64,000 bases of DNA, from NCBI RefSeq assembly GCF_016698665.1, contig NZ_CP068046.1, positions 1,240,001-1,304,000 of the forward strand. Direction: 5' to 3'. The notes below the pieces were generated by a model. That model was not told the DNA's origin and did not search any database. It worked only from the letters and a program-made list of their open reading frames with translations. Position numbers and translations under genes: made by a program. This DNA is from Devosia rhizoryzae. Its GTDB lineage: Bacteria > Pseudomonadota > Alphaproteobacteria > Rhizobiales > Devosiaceae. Position 1 is the stretch's first letter. Every line of letters starts with the position of its first letter. Shown here piece after piece: positions 13,371 to 21,711 of the stretch.

Positions 13371-14389
13371 GCGATCCCAGCGCGCTCGACGGGCTACCGC
13401 TGCCGGAGCAGCGGCAGTCCGCGATCGGCCATGACTTGGCTCGGGGTGCGGTTCTGGCGCAGCTTGCCGAGGGTCGGCTGCCGGGCGCCATCATGCTGCA
13501 CGGTCCGCAGGGCATCGGCAAGGCGACTTTGGCCTTCGAGCTTGCTGCCGCAATCCTCGTCGCAACCGGCGATGAGCCGCCGCATCGCGTGCATGAGCAG
13601 ATTGCGGCGCTGTCGCATCCGAACCTCTCGCTGCTGCGACGGCGTCCGAAGGACAGCAAGAGCTTTTATTCGGTCATCCGCGTCGAGGACGTGCGCGAGC
13701 TGCGCGATGCCTTGCACCACACGCGGGGCAGGGCGGGGCACCGCATCGCGATCCTCGACAGCATCGACGACTGCAATCCGTCGGCGGCCAACGCGCTCTT
13801 GAAGACGCTGGAAGAGCCGCCTGCCGAGACCACTTTTTTCCTGATCTCGCATCGTCCGGGTCAGCTCCTGCCCACCATAAAATCGCGATGCCACAATCTG
13901 GCGCTGCGGCCGCTGCGAGATGACATGCTGCGGTCGGTGGTGACCGCGAGCCTGGCGGGTCTCGATGGCGAAACCCTCAGTCGCGCCGTGAGCCTGGCAG
14001 GCGGCCGGCCGCGTCGCGCCTTCGAGACGCTGGCTCTGGGTGATGCGTCGCCGGTGGCGTCGCTGTTGCTGTGGTTGCAGCGGCCGGACTCCATGCCGAT
14101 CAGCGCCCAGTTGCAGCTGGCCGATGCGCTTGGGTCGGATGCGCAGGGGCCGACTATGTCCTTCGCCCGTGAAATCCTCGCCGACTGGATGGCATCGGAG
14201 ACACGTGAGGCCGCGACCTCTGGAGCGGATCGCAGGCGGCTTGCCTCAGCCACCGAGCTATGGGACAAGGCCAATGCTCTGCTTACGGAAGCCGACAGCG
14301 TCAATCTCGATATGAAGCAGACGCTTGTCGTGATCTTTGATTCCATTCGCAAGCATTGCGCCCTGTCCACGCCCGCCGAGCCAGCATGA
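13367..14389 (+). CDS. holB: DNA polymerase III subunit delta'
   Basis: The 340-residue clamp-loader subunit starts at a GTG overlapping the tmk stop. It has an AAA+ fold with a P-loop-like [18 protein letters not shown] near residue 45, and the sensor-type arrangement [20 protein letters not shown] followed by [14 protein letters not shown], which contains the conserved Ser-Arg-Cys of clamp loaders. The zinc-binding cysteine module found in E. coli delta' is not evident. Together with the delta and gamma/tau subunits it opens and loads the sliding clamp. The stop codon overlaps the metG start (ATGA). Confidence 0.95.
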   Translation: MSDPSALDGLPLPEQRQSAIGHDLARGAVLAQLAEGRLPGAIMLHGPQGIGKATLAFELAAAILVATGDEPPHRVHEQIAALSHPNLSLLRRRPKDSKSFYSVIRVEDVRELRDALHHTRGRAGHRIAILDSIDDCNPSAANALLKTLEEPPAETTFFLISHRPGQLLPTIKSRCHNLALRPLRDDMLRSVVTASLAGLDGETLSRAVSLAGGRPRRAFETLALGDASPVASLLLWLQRPDSMPISAQLQLADALGSDAQGPTMSFAREILADWMASETREAATSGADRRRLASATELWDKANALLTEADSVNLDMKQTLVVIFDSIRKHCALSTPAEPA

Positions 14390-15933
14390 CCAAGCCCTTC
14401 TACGTCACGACCGCGATCTCCTATCCCAATGGCGCGCCACATATCGGGCATGCCTATGAGATGATCGCGACCGACGCGATTGCGCGCTGGAAGCGGCTCG
14501 AAGGTCGCGAGGTCTATTTCCTGACCGGCACCGACGAGCACGGCATCAAGATGGTGCAGACGGCGGCCAAGGAAGGCATCCCCGTCCGCGAGCTTGCCGA
14601 CCGAAATGCTGCCGAGTTCCGCAAGCTGGCGGCAGAGCTCAACCTTTCCAACGACGACTTCATTCGCACCACCGAGCAGCGCCACCATGAGGCGTCGCAG
14701 GCGATCTGGCGCAAGATGGAGGCGAGTTCGAACGGTGATATTTTCCAGTCGACCTACAAGGGCTGGTATTCGGTTCGCGATGAAGCCTATTTCGACGAAG
14801 ACGAGCTGACCGAGAAGGACGGCAAGCGCTTTGCGCCTTCCGGGGCAGAGGTAGAATGGGTGGAAGAGCCGACCTATTTCTTCCGGCTTTCGGCCTATGG
14901 CGACAAGCTGCTCGAGCTTTATGAGCAGAACCCCGATTTCATCGCGCCCAAGGAACGTCGCAACGAGATCATCTCCTTCGTCAAAGGGGGGCTGCAGGAC
15001 CTCTCGATCAGCCGCACCACCTTCGACTGGGGCATTCCGGTGCCGGGCGCCGAAGGCCATGTGATGTATGTCTGGGTCGATGCGCTGACCAATTACATTT
15101 CCGGCGTCGGCTATCCGGACGAGGAGAGCGAGCTTTTCAAGAAGTTCTGGCCGGCGGACCTTCATGTCATCGGCAAGGACATCATTCGCTTCCACACCGT
15201 TTATTGGCCCGCCTTCCTGATGAGTGCAGGCCTGCCGGTGCAGCATCGCGTCTTTGCGCATGGTTTTTTGACCGTCGACGGGCAGAAGATGAGCAAGTCG
15301 CTGGGCAATGTCATCGACCCGTTCGAACTCGTCGAAATGTTTGGCGCCGATGCGGTGCGCTACTTCTTCCTGCGCGAAGTGTCGTTCGGCAATGACGGCG
15401 ACTATGCTCACGAAAAGCTGGTGAACCGCGTCAATGCCGATCTGGCCAACAACTTGGGCAACCTGGCGCAGCGTTCGTTGTCGATGATCAACAAGAACTG
15501 CGAGGGCAAGGTGCCGGCCTTCGGGCATGCGACGCCGGCCGATGAGCAGCTCGAAAAGGAAGTGGGCGAAGCGATCCAGACGGCGCAAAAGGCCATGGAC
15601 GAGCAACTGATCCACGAGGCCACGGGCGCCCTGATCGCTGCGCTAAGCTCGGCCAACAATTACTTTGCCGCGCAGGAGCCCTGGGCGCTGAAAAAGACCG
15701 ATCCGGAGCGCATGGCCACGGTTCTTTATCGCACGGCCGATACGGTGCGCCGCCTGGCCATCCCGATGCTGGCCTTCGTTCCGGCCTCCGCTGCGCGACT
15801 GCTAGAGCAATTGGCTGTGCCCGAGGAAGATCGCATCCTGCCATTGGCAATTGTGCCGCATCGCCTGCAGCCGGGTACGGAACTGCCGGTGCCGCAGGGC
15901 GTTTTCGCGCGGTTGGAAAAGCCGGCGGAATAG
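14386..15933 (+). CDS. metG: Methionyl-tRNA synthetase
   Basis: This 515-residue class I synthetase charges tRNA-Met. I place the start at the ATG overlapping the holB stop, because the conserved [20 protein letters not shown] begins there; ten further upstream residues are not family-like. The HIGH motif is PHIGH and the KMSKS motif is KMSKSLGN. Where zinc-type enzymes have cysteines, this one reads [16 protein letters not shown], so the zinc knuckle is lost. The C-terminal dimerisation domain is also absent, which explains the short length compared with E. coli (677 residues). Confidence 0.96.
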   Translation: MTKPFYVTTAISYPNGAPHIGHAYEMIATDAIARWKRLEGREVYFLTGTDEHGIKMVQTAAKEGIPVRELADRNAAEFRKLAAELNLSNDDFIRTTEQRHHEASQAIWRKMEASSNGDIFQSTYKGWYSVRDEAYFDEDELTEKDGKRFAPSGAEVEWVEEPTYFFRLSAYGDKLLELYEQNPDFIAPKERRNEIISFVKGGLQDLSISRTTFDWGIPVPGAEGHVMYVWVDALTNYISGVGYPDEESELFKKFWPADLHVIGKDIIRFHTVYWPAFLMSAGLPVQHRVFAHGFLTVDGQKMSKSLGNVIDPFELVEMFGADAVRYFFLREVSFGNDGDYAHEKLVNRVNADLANNLGNLAQRSLSMINKNCEGKVPAFGHATPADEQLEKEVGEAIQTAQKAMDEQLIHEATGALIAALSSANNYFAAQEPWALKKTDPERMATVLYRTADTVRRLAIPMLAFVPASAARLLEQLAVPEEDRILPLAIVPHRLQPGTELPVPQGVFARLEKPAE

Positions 15934-16713
15934 ATGCTGATCGACAGCCATTGCCATCTGGACTTCGAGGCTTTGTCCGCCGATCTCGACGGCGTCATGG
16001 CTCGTGCTGCCCTTGCGGGCGTGACCGGCATGGTGACGATTTCCACAAGGGTGGACAACTTTTCCACCTATGCCGGGATCGCGGAACGCTTCGAGAACGT
16101 CTGGTGCTCGGTCGGCACGCATCCGCACAACGCGGATCAGGAACTGCACATTCAAACAGACGACCTGGTACGGCTCAGCGCCCATCCACGCTGCGTTGCT
16201 ATCGGTGAAGCCGGTCTGGATTATTTCTACGACGATGCGCCGCGCGAGGCTCAGGCAGTGGGCCTGCGCCGTCACATCGCGGCAGCACGGGTCACCGGTC
16301 TTCCACTGGTTATCCACAGCCGCGCTGCCGACGACGATATGGCGGCGGTCCTTGAAGAAGAGGCCGGGCAGGGGGCTTTCCCCTTTGTTCTACACTGCTT
16401 CACGGCCGGCGTGGATCTCGCGCAGCGGGCTTTGGCTTTGGGCGGCTATGTGTCCTTTTCAGGCATAATCACCTTCAAGAATGCCGAGGAAATCCGCGAG
16501 GTCGCCAAGCTCGTTCCCGCCGATCGCTATCTCGTCGAGACCGATGCGCCGTATCTGGCGCCGATCCCACATCGCGGCCAGTCCAATGAACCGAGCTTTG
16601 TCCGGCATACGGCCGAAAAGCTGGCCGAGGTGCGCGGCATAACGCTTGAGCAATTGGGCGCCGAAACGACCGCAAATTTCGGCCGCTTGTTCTCCAAGAC
16701 TGGTTTGAGTTGA
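15934..16713 (+). CDS. TatD-family metal-dependent hydrolase (3'-5' DNase type)
   Basis: The 259-residue protein follows metG with no gap. It has the TatD metal ligands in the usual places: DSHCHLDF at the N-terminus, GEAGLDYFYDD near residue 90, VIHSRAADDDM, LHCFTAG, and the C-terminal LVETDAPYLAP. E. coli TatD is a magnesium-dependent 3'-5' exonuclease acting on damaged single-stranded DNA and RNA; members of this family are otherwise poorly assigned. Its place after metG and before a metallo-beta-lactamase-fold gene is common in alphaproteobacteria. Confidence 0.93.
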   Translation: MLIDSHCHLDFEALSADLDGVMARAALAGVTGMVTISTRVDNFSTYAGIAERFENVWCSVGTHPHNADQELHIQTDDLVRLSAHPRCVAIGEAGLDYFYDDAPREAQAVGLRRHIAAARVTGLPLVIHSRAADDDMAAVLEEEAGQGAFPFVLHCFTAGVDLAQRALALGGYVSFSGIITFKNAEEIREVAKLVPADRYLVETDAPYLAPIPHRGQSNEPSFVRHTAEKLAEVRGITLEQLGAETTANFGRLFSKTGLS

Positions 16714-16716
16714 GCC

Positions 16717-17553
16717 ATGGCAGCGCCGGACCGGATCATCGCGACCATCCTGGGCTGCGGATCATCCGGTGGCGTGCCGCGGCTCGGCAATGATTGGGGC
16801 GCTTGCGATCCCAACGAAATCAGAAATCGCCGGCGTCGCTGTTCGCTGCTGATCGAAGGCTGGACCGACGGCGTGGCCGATCCGACCCGCATCGTCATCG
16901 ACACCGGCGCCGACCTCCGCGAGCAATTGCTGGATGCGCGTGTCGATCGCGTCGACGCGGTCTTTTACAGCCACGAGCATGCCGATCATACGCATGGCAT
17001 CGACGACCTTCGGGTCTTGGCGCTGCACAACAGACGCCGGGTCGATGTGTATTTTACGGCCGAATGCGGGGCGCGCTTGCGGGAAGCTTTTGGCTACTGC
17101 TTTTCGACGCCACCAGGCAGTTCGTATCCGCCGATCCTCAACGCGCATGAGATTGTCGCTGGAGACACGGTCTCGGTTTCCGGGCCCGGTGGCGAGATCG
17201 AGATCGGTACCTTCGACATGATCCATGGCGATATACGGTGCCTTGGCTTCCGAGTGAGCGATTTCGCCTACAGTTGCGATCTTTCGGCTTTGCCGGACAG
17301 TTCACTGGATGCGGTGCGCGATCTTGATCTCTGGATCGTCGATGCACTGCGACCGACGCCGCATCCAAGCCATCTCAGCTTGCCCGAGACGCTAGCATTG
17401 ATCGAAGAGCTGTCGCCGCGGCAGGCGGTGGTGACGAACATGCATATCGATCTCGATTATGCCGCGACGATCGAGGGAACGCCCGACAATGTCACTGCAG
17501 CCTTTGACGGCATGCAGATCGACGTCAAAAGCGGGTCGATCCTCAATCTTTGA
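16717..17553 (+). CDS. MBL-fold metallohydrolase, PhnP-like
   Basis: The 278-residue product has the metallo-beta-lactamase signature SHEHADHTHGIDDLR (HxHxDH) near residue 88, and a beginning typical of PhnP-like phosphodiesterases: LGCGSSGGVPRLGNDWGACD followed by NRRRRCSLLIE. A further ligand is in VVTNMHIDLDY near the end. PhnP hydrolyses cyclic ribose phosphates in phosphonate breakdown, but no phn genes occur here. A broader housekeeping role in nucleotide or RNA turnover is more likely for this metG-tatD-linked copy. It starts three bases after tatD. Confidence 0.9.
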   Translation: MAAPDRIIATILGCGSSGGVPRLGNDWGACDPNEIRNRRRRCSLLIEGWTDGVADPTRIVIDTGADLREQLLDARVDRVDAVFYSHEHADHTHGIDDLRVLALHNRRRVDVYFTAECGARLREAFGYCFSTPPGSSYPPILNAHEIVAGDTVSVSGPGGEIEIGTFDMIHGDIRCLGFRVSDFAYSCDLSALPDSSLDAVRDLDLWIVDALRPTPHPSHLSLPETLALIEELSPRQAVVTNMHIDLDYAATIEGTPDNVTAAFDGMQIDVKSGSILNL

Positions 17554-17596
17554 GCATGAAGTCCGACGAACCCGGATGCGTCACACCAGAAAGTTC

Positions 17597-17612
17597 CATA
17601 ATATATATTATG
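17597..17612. promoter_or_regulatory. AT-only-core palindrome upstream of mazG
   Basis: CATAATATATATTATG is a perfect 16-bp inverted repeat flanked by GTTC on the left and C-GAAC on the right, giving an even longer imperfect dyad. Further out, CGTCACA and TGTGACG also face each other at about 17578 and 17632. It lies in the 156-bp gap before mazG, about 100 bases upstream of the start. The composition stands out sharply. It could be an operator or part of a promoter; no known site is recognised with confidence. Confidence 0.45.
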
Positions 17613-17709
17613 CGAACAGCGGGTGTGCGGTTGTGACGAGCATTGTAGCCCCTGTTTGTCCATGTTGGATAAGATGAGCCCGACGATTCCCACTAACCAA
17701 GGTCAGACC

Positions 17710-18519
17710 ATGCAGCCGTCTCGCGATATTTCCCGCCTGATCGAGATCATGGCGGCGTTGCGCAATCCTGTGGGTGGATGCGCGTGGGATCTGGAGCAGG
17801 ATTTCCGTTCGATCCGGAACTACACGATCGAGGAAGCGTATGAAGTGGCCGACGCCATCGAGCGCGAGGATTTTGCGGATTTGCGCGAAGAGCTCGGCGA
17901 CTTGCTGCTGCAGCCAATCTTTCACGCGCAGATGGCCAAGGAAGCCGGGCATTTCGATATCGGTGATGTCGTTTATGCAATTACCGAGAAGCTGATCCGC
18001 CGGCATCCGCATGTGTTCGGCGACGTCGTTGCCGATGGTGCGAGCGACGCGCAGGACCGTTGGGAGGCGATCAAAGTCAAGGAGCGTGCTGCCAAGGCCG
18101 AGCGCAAAGGAGATGCTGAGCCGTCGGTGCTCGACGATGTGCCGCAAGTGCTCCCTGCCCTTGCTCGAGCCGAGAAATTGACCAAACGCGCGGCTAAGGT
18201 CGGCTTCGATTGGCCGGATCTTCCAGCAGTGCGCGCCAAGATCGAAGAAGAGCTTGCGGAAGTTGCCGAGGTCGAAAACGCTGGGGATCACGGTGCGATC
18301 GAGGAGGAGATCGGCGACCTTTTGTTTGCCGTTGCGAACTTGGCTCGCAAGGCCGGCGTCGATCCGGAAGCGGCGCTGCGCAATGCCAACAGCAAGTTTA
18401 CCCGCCGCTTTCACTATGTCGAGGCGCGCTGCCGCGAGGACGATATCGATCCGGCCGATGCCGGCCTTGAGCGTCTCGACGGCTATTGGAACGAAATCCG
18501 GGCGCGCGACAAGGCCTAA
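17710..18519 (+). CDS. mazG: Nucleoside triphosphate pyrophosphohydrolase
   Basis: The 269-residue MazG hydrolyses (d)NTPs to NMP and pyrophosphate and is thought to clean the nucleotide pool. It has the two tandem MazG domains of the full-length form: an N-terminal one with YTIEEAYEVADAIE and LREELGDLLLQPIFHA, and a C-terminal one with KIEEELAEVAEVE and IEEEIGDLLFAVANLAR, each supplying the EExxE...ExxD magnesium ligands. I choose the ATG at 17710, with AAGG eight bases upstream, because RLIEIMAALR starts the family homology soon after; upstream in-frame ATGs would add only unlike sequence. The end overlaps hflX on the opposite strand by four bases. Confidence 0.93.
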   Translation: MQPSRDISRLIEIMAALRNPVGGCAWDLEQDFRSIRNYTIEEAYEVADAIEREDFADLREELGDLLLQPIFHAQMAKEAGHFDIGDVVYAITEKLIRRHPHVFGDVVADGASDAQDRWEAIKVKERAAKAERKGDAEPSVLDDVPQVLPALARAEKLTKRAAKVGFDWPDLPAVRAKIEEELAEVAEVENAGDHGAIEEEIGDLLFAVANLARKAGVDPEAALRNANSKFTRRFHYVEARCREDDIDPADAGLERLDGYWNEIRARDKA

Positions 18520-19883
18520 CTTTCGACGCCTGCGATGCGGCCGTTGAAGCGTTCGAGGAATTCCGTCTTGTTCCGCGGATCGACACGAACGACGAAGCCG
18601 GAGCCTTGTTCGGTTGGTTCATCGCGCGAGATGACTTCCGCGTGGCTATGGAGCCAACCAATATCCGATCCGGCGCTGTGCGGCACATGCACCTGATAAG
18701 TACGGCTTTGTTCGCCCAGCGTTTTTTCGATCAGCAGCAGCAGGTCTTCGATGCCCTGCCCGGTGATCGCTGATACCGGCATGGCGGCGGCGACGCGGCC
18801 GACGGGCGAAGCGCTCGCCAGAGCCTGCTGCTGATCGCCGAGTAGGTCGATCTTGTTCCAGACTTCGACGATCGGCGTTGTTTCGCCCGAGACGCCGAGT
18901 TCTTCGAGAACCTTCAGCACATCATGGCCCTGCGCCAGATTGTCGGGATTGGCGATATCGCGAACGTGGAGGATGATGTCGGCGTCGGTGACTTCTTCGA
19001 GCGTTGCGCGGAAAGCGGCGACAAGATCGTGCGGGAGATCGGCGACGAAGCCCACCGTGTCGCTGAGCATGACTTCTCGGCCATGCGGCAGCGTGATCTT
19101 GCGAACTGTGGTGTCGAGCGTTGCGAACAGCAGGTCCTCGGCGAAGACCCCTGCCCCGGTCAGTCGGTTAAAGAGGCTCGACTTGCCGGCATTGGTGTAG
19201 CCGACGAGCGCCACGACCGGGATGGCGGCGCGGGTGCGCTGTGCACGCTGCTGGGCGCGTGTTTTCTTGACCTTGTCGAGTCGATCTTCGAGCAGGACGA
19301 TGCGGTCGGTAATCTGGCGACGATCGCTTTCGATCTGGGTTTCGCCCGGACCGCCCATGAAGCCGGTGCCACCGCTGCCGCGCTGGCGTTCGAGGTGGGT
19401 CCAGGAGCGGACGAGCCGGCCCTTTTGATAGTTGAGATGCGCGAGCTCGACCTGCAGCACGCCTTCGCGGGTGGCGGCGCGTTCGCCGAAAATTTCGAGG
19501 ATGAGAGCGGTGCGATCCAGCACCTTGGTGCCGGTTTCGCGCTCGAGATTGCGCTGTTGGATTGGGGTCAGTGGCGCGTCGACCAGCAGCAGGTCGAGCT
19601 TGTCGGACTTTACCCGATCGGCAATGGTCTGCACCTGGCCGCCGCCGAGATAGGTCGCCGGGCGGACTTCGCGGACGCGGAGCACTTCGGAGAAAATGAC
19701 GTCGAGGTGGATGGCTTCGGCCAGGCCTTCGAACTCGGCCTGACGAGCCTCGATGCTGTGCGAGGACAGATTGCCGCGAACATCTGGGCAGATGAGGCCG
19801 ACGCGGGTCGGCTGTTCCTGTCTGTCGATATAGGGCTTGGGGCCACCGGCATGGTGGCCATCGTCATCGTCAAAATCGTCCAT
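18516..19883 (-). CDS. hflX: Ribosome-associated GTPase HflX
   Basis: The 455-residue protein has the HflX N-terminal domain (GLICPDVRG onward, with VDAPLTPIQQRNLE), a central coiled region with GPGETQIESDRRQITDRI, and a TRAFAC GTPase domain: G1 ALVGYTNAGKSSLFN, G3 DTVGFVADLPHDLV, G4 VWNKIDLL. HflX splits or rescues stalled 70S ribosomes under stress. It is eight bases downstream of hfq on the same strand, an association conserved in many proteobacteria. The N-terminus is rich in aspartate (MDDFDDDDG), which is not part of the domain. Confidence 0.95.
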   Translation of the reverse strand: MDDFDDDDGHHAGGPKPYIDRQEQPTRVGLICPDVRGNLSSHSIEARQAEFEGLAEAIHLDVIFSEVLRVREVRPATYLGGGQVQTIADRVKSDKLDLLLVDAPLTPIQQRNLERETGTKVLDRTALILEIFGERAATREGVLQVELAHLNYQKGRLVRSWTHLERQRGSGGTGFMGGPGETQIESDRRQITDRIVLLEDRLDKVKKTRAQQRAQRTRAAIPVVALVGYTNAGKSSLFNRLTGAGVFAEDLLFATLDTTVRKITLPHGREVMLSDTVGFVADLPHDLVAAFRATLEEVTDADIILHVRDIANPDNLAQGHDVLKVLEELGVSGETTPIVEVWNKIDLLGDQQQALASASPVGRVAAAMPVSAITGQGIEDLLLLIEKTLGEQSRTYQVHVPHSAGSDIGWLHSHAEVISRDEPTEQGSGFVVRVDPRNKTEFLERFNGRIAGVES

Positions 19884-19891
19884 ATGATCCG

Positions 19892-20143
19892 TCAGTCGTG
19901 GTCTTGGTTTTGCTCGGGGTCGAACAACTGGATCGGCGCGCCGGGCATGATGGTAGAAATGGCGTGCTTGTAAACAAGTTGCGACTGAGCATCGCGACGC
20001 AGCAGCAGACAGAAATTGTCGAACCAGGTGATCACGCCCTGAAGCTTGACGCCATTGACCAGAAAAATGGTCACCGGCACCTTCTGCTTGCGGACGTGAT
20101 TGAGAAAGGAATCCTGCAGATTTTGCTGTTTTTCAGCGGGCAT
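19892..20143 (-). CDS. hfq: RNA chaperone Hfq
   Basis: The 83-residue protein forms the ring-shaped hexamer that pairs small RNAs with mRNAs. The Sm1 region runs [20 protein letters not shown] and [20 protein letters not shown], and the Sm2 region contains [10 protein letters not shown]. The C-terminal tail is short and acidic, as usual for alphaproteobacteria. It follows ntrX by about 185 bases and probably has its own promoter, although the ntrYX-hfq order is conserved. Any trans-acting small RNA in this genome, including the candidate at 30.6 kb, could depend on it. Confidence 0.97.
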   Translation of the reverse strand: MPAEKQQNLQDSFLNHVRKQKVPVTIFLVNGVKLQGVITWFDNFCLLLRRDAQSQLVYKHAISTIMPGAPIQLFDPEQNQDHD

Positions 20144-20328
20144 TTTGGCCTCGTTTTCGCGGCATTGATTGTCGCTGTTTTCGTCGCAATCGCTTGCGCC
20201 CGGGCGGAGAGAACTGCCGCCCAGTCCCTAACGTCCGGAATTATCATATGTAATGGAGTATGGCACACCTGTCCCGGGCTGCCTACCCGCGCCAGGCGCA
20301 TGGCTCCAAGCTATTTTCAGTCCGGTTT

Positions 20329-21711
20329 TCAGAGGCCCAAGGACTTGATCTTGCGGTGCAATGCGCTGCGCTCCATGCCCACGAATTCTGCGGTTTTGGA
20401 GATATTGCCGCCGAAGCGCTCGATCTGAGCCAAGAGGTATTGCCGCTCGAAAACTTCGCGCGCGTCACGAAGGGGCAGACTCATGAGGTGAGCGGAGGCG
20501 TCGGTATCGCCAACCGTTGGCAGCACTTCGCCGATGTCCGAGGGTAGCATCGGCGCAGTGATGACGCCGTTTTCCGGCTGCTGATCCTTCATCAGGATCA
20601 GGAGGCGCTCGATGGAGTTGCGGAGTTGGCGGGCATTGCCCGGCCATTCCTGCGCCTGCAGCACGGCCATGGCGTCGTCGCCGATGGTGACGCGCTGCAG
20701 ATTGTGCATGCGGCAGACCTGTTCGATGAAGACCTGCACCAGCGGCGGCACGTCCTCGCGGCGCTCGCGCAGCGGCGTCAGGGGCAGCGGTACGATGGAG
20801 AGCCGGTGGAAGAGGTCGGAGCGGAATTCGCCGGCTTCGATCTGCGAGGCAACGTTTTGCGAGCTCGAGGCTATGATGCGCACATCGATCGGCACCGCTT
20901 GTGTGCCGCCGACACGATTGAAGCGGTTTTCGACCAAGGTGCGCAACAAGGTGGTCTGCACCTGCTGCGGCAGGGTGGTGACTTCAGACAGGTAGAGTGT
21001 GCCGCCATGGGCGCGTTCGAGGGCCCCGACTTCGACCTTGAGCAGGCCATTTTTCTCGCGGGCTTCCCGGCCGAAAAGGACGACCGAGACTTCGTCCGGC
21101 GCATAGAGCGAGGCGTTGATCTCGACAAAGGGTGCGTTGATGCGCGGGCTGCGCTGATGAATGAGGCGGGCGACCAGCCCCTTCCCTGCCCCGGACGGGC
21201 CGGAGATGAAGATGCGTGAATTGGTGGGCGCCGACTTGTCGATGACACCGCGCACCTGCTGCAGCGCCGGCGAATTGCCGACCATTTCCGAGCTCTTGCT
21301 GGCGGCGCGTTCCTTGAGCTCGGCGACTTCGGTGCGGAGGCGCGTGGCTTCCATGGCGCGCTGAGTGATGTGGAGCAGCCGGTCTATCTTGAACGGCTTT
21401 TCGATATAGTCGTAGGCGCCGCGGCGGATGGCCGAGACGGCGGTCTCGACATTGCCGTGACCGGAGATCATCACCACCGGCATGTCAGGGTGCTGGCTCT
21501 GGAAGACGTCGAGCAGTTGCAGACCGTCGAGGCGCGAGCCTTGCATCCAGATGTCCAGGAAGACCAGGGTCGGCCGGCGGCGCGCGATTTCGTTGAGGCC
21601 GCTATCGGCGTCATGCGCTTGGCGCGTTTCGAAGCCTTCGTCCTCGAGAATGCCCGCGATCAGGTCACGGATATCGTCCTCGTCGTCGATAATCAGAATG
21701 TCCAGTGCCAT
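20329..21711 (-). CDS. ntrX: NtrX response regulator, AAA+ domain with altered Walker B
   Basis: This 460-residue regulator has a receiver domain (residues 1-120, phospho-acceptor Asp53 in VFLDIW), an AAA+ domain with Walker A GPSGAGKG, and a C-terminal Fis-type helix-turn-helix (NISKTAEFVGMERSALHRKI). The sigma-54-contacting GAFTGA loop is missing, with LFGREAREKNGLLK in its place; this is known for alphaproteobacterial NtrX. More unusual, Walker B reads GGTLYLSEV where the family has Asp-Glu. NtrX takes part in nitrogen, redox and envelope control and may act on sigma-70 promoters. The start overlaps the ntrY stop (TAATG), so the pair is translationally coupled. Confidence 0.95.
   Translation of the reverse strand: MALDILIIDDEDDIRDLIAGILEDEGFETRQAHDADSGLNEIARRRPTLVFLDIWMQGSRLDGLQLLDVFQSQHPDMPVVMISGHGNVETAVSAIRRGAYDYIEKPFKIDRLLHITQRAMEATRLRTEVAELKERAASKSSEMVGNSPALQQVRGVIDKSAPTNSRIFISGPSGAGKGLVARLIHQRSPRINAPFVEINASLYAPDEVSVVLFGREAREKNGLLKVEVGALERAHGGTLYLSEVTTLPQQVQTTLLRTLVENRFNRVGGTQAVPIDVRIIASSSQNVASQIEAGEFRSDLFHRLSIVPLPLTPLRERREDVPPLVQVFIEQVCRMHNLQRVTIGDDAMAVLQAQEWPGNARQLRNSIERLLILMKDQQPENGVITAPMLPSDIGEVLPTVGDTDASAHLMSLPLRDAREVFERQYLLAQIERFGGNISKTAEFVGMERSALHRKIKSLGL

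Noticed and set aside
20255..20280. Sigma-54 promoter near hfq (TGGCAC then a GC element)
   Set aside because: TGGCACACCTGTCCCG has the -24-like half, but the -12 element TTGC is not at the right distance, and the orientation does not point to hfq.
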